Part shown: positions 60,945 through 64,000 of the stretch, in pieces | How the letters are laid out: each line of letters starts with the position of its first letter | How positions within the stretch are numbered: position 1 is the stretch's first letter | Assembly: GCF_019679475.1 (NCBI RefSeq) | Contig: NZ_JAIEZP010000001.1 | Coordinates: forward strand, 2,232,001-2,296,000 | Length of the DNA: 64,000 nt | Source of the DNA: Hyphomonas sediminis | GTDB lineage: Bacteria > Pseudomonadota > Alphaproteobacteria > Caulobacterales > Hyphomonadaceae | Direction: 5' to 3' | Program-made: the position numbers and the translations under genes | Notes under the pieces: generated by a model | Databases searched by the model: none | The model's input: the letters and a program-made list of their open reading frames with translations, nothing else | Told to the model about the DNA's origin: nothing

Positions 60945-62525
60945 TCAGACGTCGAATTGAACAGAACGGCCACCGGTTGGCCCTTCGCTGGTCACACCCT
61001 CGGGGAGGATGCGGCCACCGGGACCGGCCTTGATGGCGCGGAGCATCAGCGTGATCTCGATCACGGCCAGCGTGCCATAGAGGGCAGTGAAGCCCACGAT
61101 CGTCATGATGACCTGCGATGCCGAGAGACTGGAGACGCCCATAAAGGTCGGCAGGACGCCATCGATCACCCAGGGCTGGCGTCCAACTTCGGCCAGCACC
61201 CATCCAAGCTCTGCCGCGATCCATGGCAGCGGGATGGCGAAAAGCGCGACGCGCAGGAACCATTTGGGCACCTTCCGCTTCATGCTGATGAAGAAGAAGG
61301 CGAGACCAAAGATGCCGATGAAGAGGAAGCCGAGCCCGGCCATGATACGGAAGGAGAAGAAGGCCATCATCACGTTCGGCACAGTGTCGAACGCAGTGGA
61401 CGCAATCAGATCCTTGTCTGCCATAAGCGGATCTTCAATGTGCCGCTTCAGCAGGAGGGCGTAGCCGAGATCCTGCTTCGTCTGCTCGAAGGTTTCACGG
61501 GCAATGGCGTCATTCGGATTGATGTTGAGCGCCTGGACTGCCTCATAAGCCTTGAGGCCGTTCTCGATCCTCGTTTCGGCAATGGCGACGAGTGGCAGGA
61601 TGCCTTCGACTTCGCCATCGAGCGAGCGAGTTGCGATCAGGCCGAGTACCCACGGCACTTGCACTTCAAAGTGAGTTTCATGGGTTTTCTTGTCAGGGAT
61701 GCCGATGACCGTCAGTGGGGCGGGAGCGGGCTCGGTTTCCCACATGGCTTCGAGTGAAGCGAGCTTCATCTTCTGGTTATCGGTAAGGGCATAGCCGCTC
61801 TCATCGCCGAGCACGACGACTGAGAATGCCGACAGAAGGCCAAAGCTGGCCGCAACCGCCATAGAGCGTTTTGCGAGGCCCAGATGGCGCCCTTTGAGGA
61901 CATACCAGGCGGAAATGCCAAGCACGAAGATGGACGCAGTGACGTAACCTGCGCTGACCGTGTGGACGAACTTTGCCTGGGCGACCGGATTGAACAGCAC
62001 TTCGACGAAGTTGGTGATTTCCATCCGCATCGTGTCGGGATTGAACTCCGATCCGACGGGGTTCTGCATCCAGCCATTGGCGATCAGGATCCACAGCGCC
62101 GAGAGGTTCGAGCCGAGCGCGACGAGGAAAGTCACGAGCCAGTGGGCAGGCCGGGAGAGCTTGTCCCAGCCGAAGAACATGAGGCCCACCAGTGTCGCTT
62201 CCAGAAAGAAAGCCATGAGGCCTTCAATGGCGAGTGGCGCGCCGAAAATGTCGCCCACATAGTGAGAGTAGTAAGACCAGTTCATGCCGAACTGGAATTC
62301 CATCGTGATGCCTGTGGCCACACCGAGGACGAAGTTGATTCCGAACAGGTTCGCCCAGAACTTCGTGGTGCGCTTCCAGACTTCCTTGCCGGTCATCACA
62401 TACGCGCCTTCCATGATCACGAGGATCATCGACAGGCCGAGCGTGAGCGGCACAAAGAGGAAGTGGTACATTGCTGTGAGGGCGAACTGCCAGCGAGACA
62501 GATCCGCGACGAGGAGATCGGGCAT
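60945..62525 (-). CDS. cydA: cytochrome bd oxidase subunit I
   Basis: A 526-residue subunit carrying the three hemes and the quinol site. His ligand H21 is in QFALTAMYHFLFVPLTLGLS. FALTAMYHFLFVPLTLG, WANLFGINFVLGVATGITMEFQFGMNWSYYSHYVGDIFGAPLAIEGLMAFFLE and VGRQPWVIDGVLPT are diagnostic. The periplasmic Q-loop (about 260-385) is long, as in the E. coli CydA type. The enzyme has high oxygen affinity and resists nitric oxide and sulfide. First gene of cydABX, divergent from cydD. Confidence 0.97.
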   Translation of the reverse strand: MPDLLVADLSRWQFALTAMYHFLFVPLTLGLSMILVIMEGAYVMTGKEVWKRTTKFWANLFGINFVLGVATGITMEFQFGMNWSYYSHYVGDIFGAPLAIEGLMAFFLEATLVGLMFFGWDKLSRPAHWLVTFLVALGSNLSALWILIANGWMQNPVGSEFNPDTMRMEITNFVEVLFNPVAQAKFVHTVSAGYVTASIFVLGISAWYVLKGRHLGLAKRSMAVAASFGLLSAFSVVVLGDESGYALTDNQKMKLASLEAMWETEPAPAPLTVIGIPDKKTHETHFEVQVPWVLGLIATRSLDGEVEGILPLVAIAETRIENGLKAYEAVQALNINPNDAIARETFEQTKQDLGYALLLKRHIEDPLMADKDLIASTAFDTVPNVMMAFFSFRIMAGLGFLFIGIFGLAFFFISMKRKVPKWFLRVALFAIPLPWIAAELGWVLAEVGRQPWVIDGVLPTFMGVSSLSASQVIMTIVGFTALYGTLAVIEITLMLRAIKAGPGGRILPEGVTSEGPTGGRSVQFDV

Positions 62526-62653
62526 TTTCCCAGCTCCATTTTCTTGCAGCGTTATGCTGCGTATTTCACGAATTCCTAAAGTAATCCGAGAGTGAAGTCA
62601 CGCCGCGATAAGTCGCATGCGTCACTTGGGGCGTCCACAGTAAATCTATCTCG
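62526..62653. promoter_or_regulatory. divergent cydA/cydD promoter region
   Basis: 128 bp holding both promoters. An imperfect inverted repeat AAGTCACGC...GCGTCACTT (about 62595-62630) is visible. No FNR/FixK site (TTGAT-N4-ATCAA) is apparent. Confidence 0.4.
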
Positions 62654-64000
62654 ATGGCAGATGCAGAACGAGCGAACAGAAGGCGTGTCCCGACCCGGCT
62701 GAAAAGCTGGAGCACGGCGGCGCGTGGGCCTTCAGCAGGCGCCCTGATGATGCAGGTCGTGGGTCTTCTTGCCTGGCTCGGAATCGCTTTTGGTATCGGA
62801 TACGGCGTGGATCAGATGTCCGCGGGCGCGTCAGCGGGGCTGTTGCTTCTCATCGTTGTGGTCGCGGCGTTGGTGCGCGCACTGGCCGGTTGGATGCATG
62901 ATCTGTTCGCGGCGAAAGCGGGCGTTGCCATCGTGCGCGCTGCGCGGAATGAAATTTTGGGCGCGCTCAAACTTCGCGGCGCGGGAGTGCTGGCGGGCGC
63001 TGATTCAGGGACGCGTACTTCGCAGATCATCGACCGGACCGGCAAGCTGGCAGGATACGCCGCGCGCTGGCAGCCAGGCAGGCAGATGGCGGTGATCGGC
63101 CCGCTGATCGTCCTGATTGCTGTGGCAACTCAAAGCTGGCTGGCGACCGTGCTGTTGCTCGTCTCCGTGGTCGTGCTGCCGGTCTTTATCTGGCTGACGC
63201 TTCGAGAAGTCGCGGCAGTGGCGCGGGCACAGCAGACCTCGTTGGACCAGCTCTCTGGCACGTTTCAGGCGCGAGCGTCCCAGGCGGGCATCATCCGGGC
63301 GTTCCGCGCGGTTGCGCGTGAAACAGCGGCGCTGCAGGCGGCATCCGATACGCTCCGGGAGCGAACGATGAAGGTGCTGCGCGTGGCATTCCTGTCTACG
63401 GCTGTGCTCGAGTTCTTTGCGTCGGTTTCTGTGGCGATTGTGGCCGTCTATGTGGGCTTCAAACTGCTGGGTGTATTTCCATTCGAGACCGGGGAAACCC
63501 TGACGCTGGGCGAGGGGCTCACGGTCCTTATTCTGGTGCCGGAATTCTTCGCGCCAATCCGCAAACTGTCGGCGCTGCACCACGACCGGGCGGACGGCGC
63601 GGCTGCGGCGGGCTTTCTGGGCGAGTGGCTGGAGAGCGCTGAGGCGGCGCCCGCGCCGGAAAGGTGGCCCGCAGAGAAGGCGGCGCCGGTGGTGGAGTTC
63701 AGGGATGTGGCCGTCAGTTTTGGCAATGGTGCCGGACTGGCGGGAGTGAGCTTCACGGCGCGGCCGGGGGAACTCGTCGCGCTGGTTGGGCCGTCGGGCA
63801 CCGGCAAGACGACGTTGTTGAAACTTCTTCTGGGACAAGCGGTTAGCGCGTCTGGAGGGGTGCTGGTGAATGGGCAGGCAGTGCCGCCGGGTGCAAGTCT
63901 GGCGGAGAGCGCGACCTGGATCAGCCAGACGCCCTGGATGGTTGAGGGGAGTGTTGCGGCGAACCTCCTGCTCGCCAATCCGGCGGCGAGCCCGGCGCAG
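62654..64000 (+). CDS. cydD: ABC exporter subunit CydD (cut by window end)
   Basis: The first 449 residues of the thiol-reductant exporter CydDC needed for cytochrome bd assembly. Six membrane helices (LMMQVVGLLAWLGIAFGIGYG onward), then an ABC ATPase with Walker A GPSGTGKTTLLKLLLG at about residues 383-398 and the Q-loop AESATWISQTPWMVEGSVAANL. The frame is open to the window edge. The ATG at 62654 lies on the strand opposite cydA; the genes work together but are divergently transcribed. The downstream partner cydC should lie beyond the window. Confidence 0.92.
   Translation, partial: MADAERANRRRVPTRLKSWSTAARGPSAGALMMQVVGLLAWLGIAFGIGYGVDQMSAGASAGLLLLIVVVAALVRALAGWMHDLFAAKAGVAIVRAARNEILGALKLRGAGVLAGADSGTRTSQIIDRTGKLAGYAARWQPGRQMAVIGPLIVLIAVATQSWLATVLLLVSVVVLPVFIWLTLREVAAVARAQQTSLDQLSGTFQARASQAGIIRAFRAVARETAALQAASDTLRERTMKVLRVAFLSTAVLEFFASVSVAIVAVYVGFKLLGVFPFETGETLTLGEGLTVLILVPEFFAPIRKLSALHHDRADGAAAAGFLGEWLESAEAAPAPERWPAEKAAPVVEFRDVAVSFGNGAGLAGVSFTARPGELVALVGPSGTGKTTLLKLLLGQAVSASGGVLVNGQAVPPGASLAESATWISQTPWMVEGSVAANLLLANPAASPAQ

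Noticed and set aside
60934-61263. Long N-terminal extension of CydB
   Set aside because: It overlaps cydA; MDIPLDYATLKVIWW is the family start and has a strong ribosome site.
1-64000. CRISPR array, rRNA, tRNA
   Set aside because: No regularly spaced direct repeats and no recognisable rRNA or tRNA sequence were found on either strand.

Overview
The window looks like chromosomal DNA of a marine, aerobic Alphaproteobacterium, most likely of the Hyphomonadaceae/Caulobacterales. The evidence is the high-GC coding sequence, four TonB-dependent receptors in 64 kb, a complete ectoine/hydroxyectoine operon, an alphaproteobacterial-type SOS box (GAAC-N7-GAAC) and Fur, Zur and EctR-like operators. I see no rRNA, tRNA, CRISPR array or intact insertion sequence. 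The species assignment is inference.

Layout. 1-4.3 kb (minus strand): a FecI-FecR-receptor cell-surface signalling unit whose sigma gene is split by a frameshift in a seven-base homopolymer. 4.5-5.9 kb: a patatin-like lipoprotein. 6.2-7.0 kb: a small gene behind an SOS-type promoter and a broken gene remnant. 7.2-11.7 kb: a copper-detoxification operon (TolC-type lipoprotein, multicopper oxidase, CopC-like protein), convergent with a CnrYXH-type sigma/anti-sigma/metal-sensor operon. 12-17.3 kb: a TonB receptor with two PepSY membrane proteins, the second fused to an NqrF-like 2Fe-2S/FAD/NAD reductase. 17.4-20.7 kb: nitronate monooxygenase, then a manganese group (yybP-ykoY riboswitch, TMEM165/GDT1 transporter, ArsR regulator, exported Mn-type superoxide dismutase). 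20.9-22.2 kb: a DUF3299 lipoprotein behind a Zur-like box and a small membrane protein.

22.2-31.2 kb is the most unusual part. A membrane Ser/Thr kinase with a TPR-like C-terminus sits with an ECF43-like sigma factor. Divergent from them is a tight operon of a membrane protein, an SPFH-like coiled coil, an FHA protein, a second Ser/Thr kinase and a cytoplasmic papain-like peptidase. Three of these proteins carry zinc ribbons. It reads as a phospho-signalling module that I cannot match as a unit to a described system.

31.3-39.3 kb: a TonB receptor, DUF1254 lipoprotein, GntR regulator, degenerate M28-like protein, serine hydrolase and Tat protein, tied together by the same 12-bp palindrome in both divergent promoters. 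39.3-46.0 kb: MarR regulator plus ectABCD-ask and an MFS transporter, with two near-identical operators. 46.2-50.9 kb: a MacA-MacB-NodT tripartite exporter. 51.0-56.8 kb: a Fur-boxed PepSY/DUF2271/DUF4198/ApbE flavin-linked reductive uptake cluster and its receptor. 56.9-59.4 kb: quinone-linked D-lactate dehydrogenase and a GntR regulator. 59.6-64.0 kb: cytochrome bd oxidase cydA-cydB-cydX with a divergent cydD cut by the window edge.
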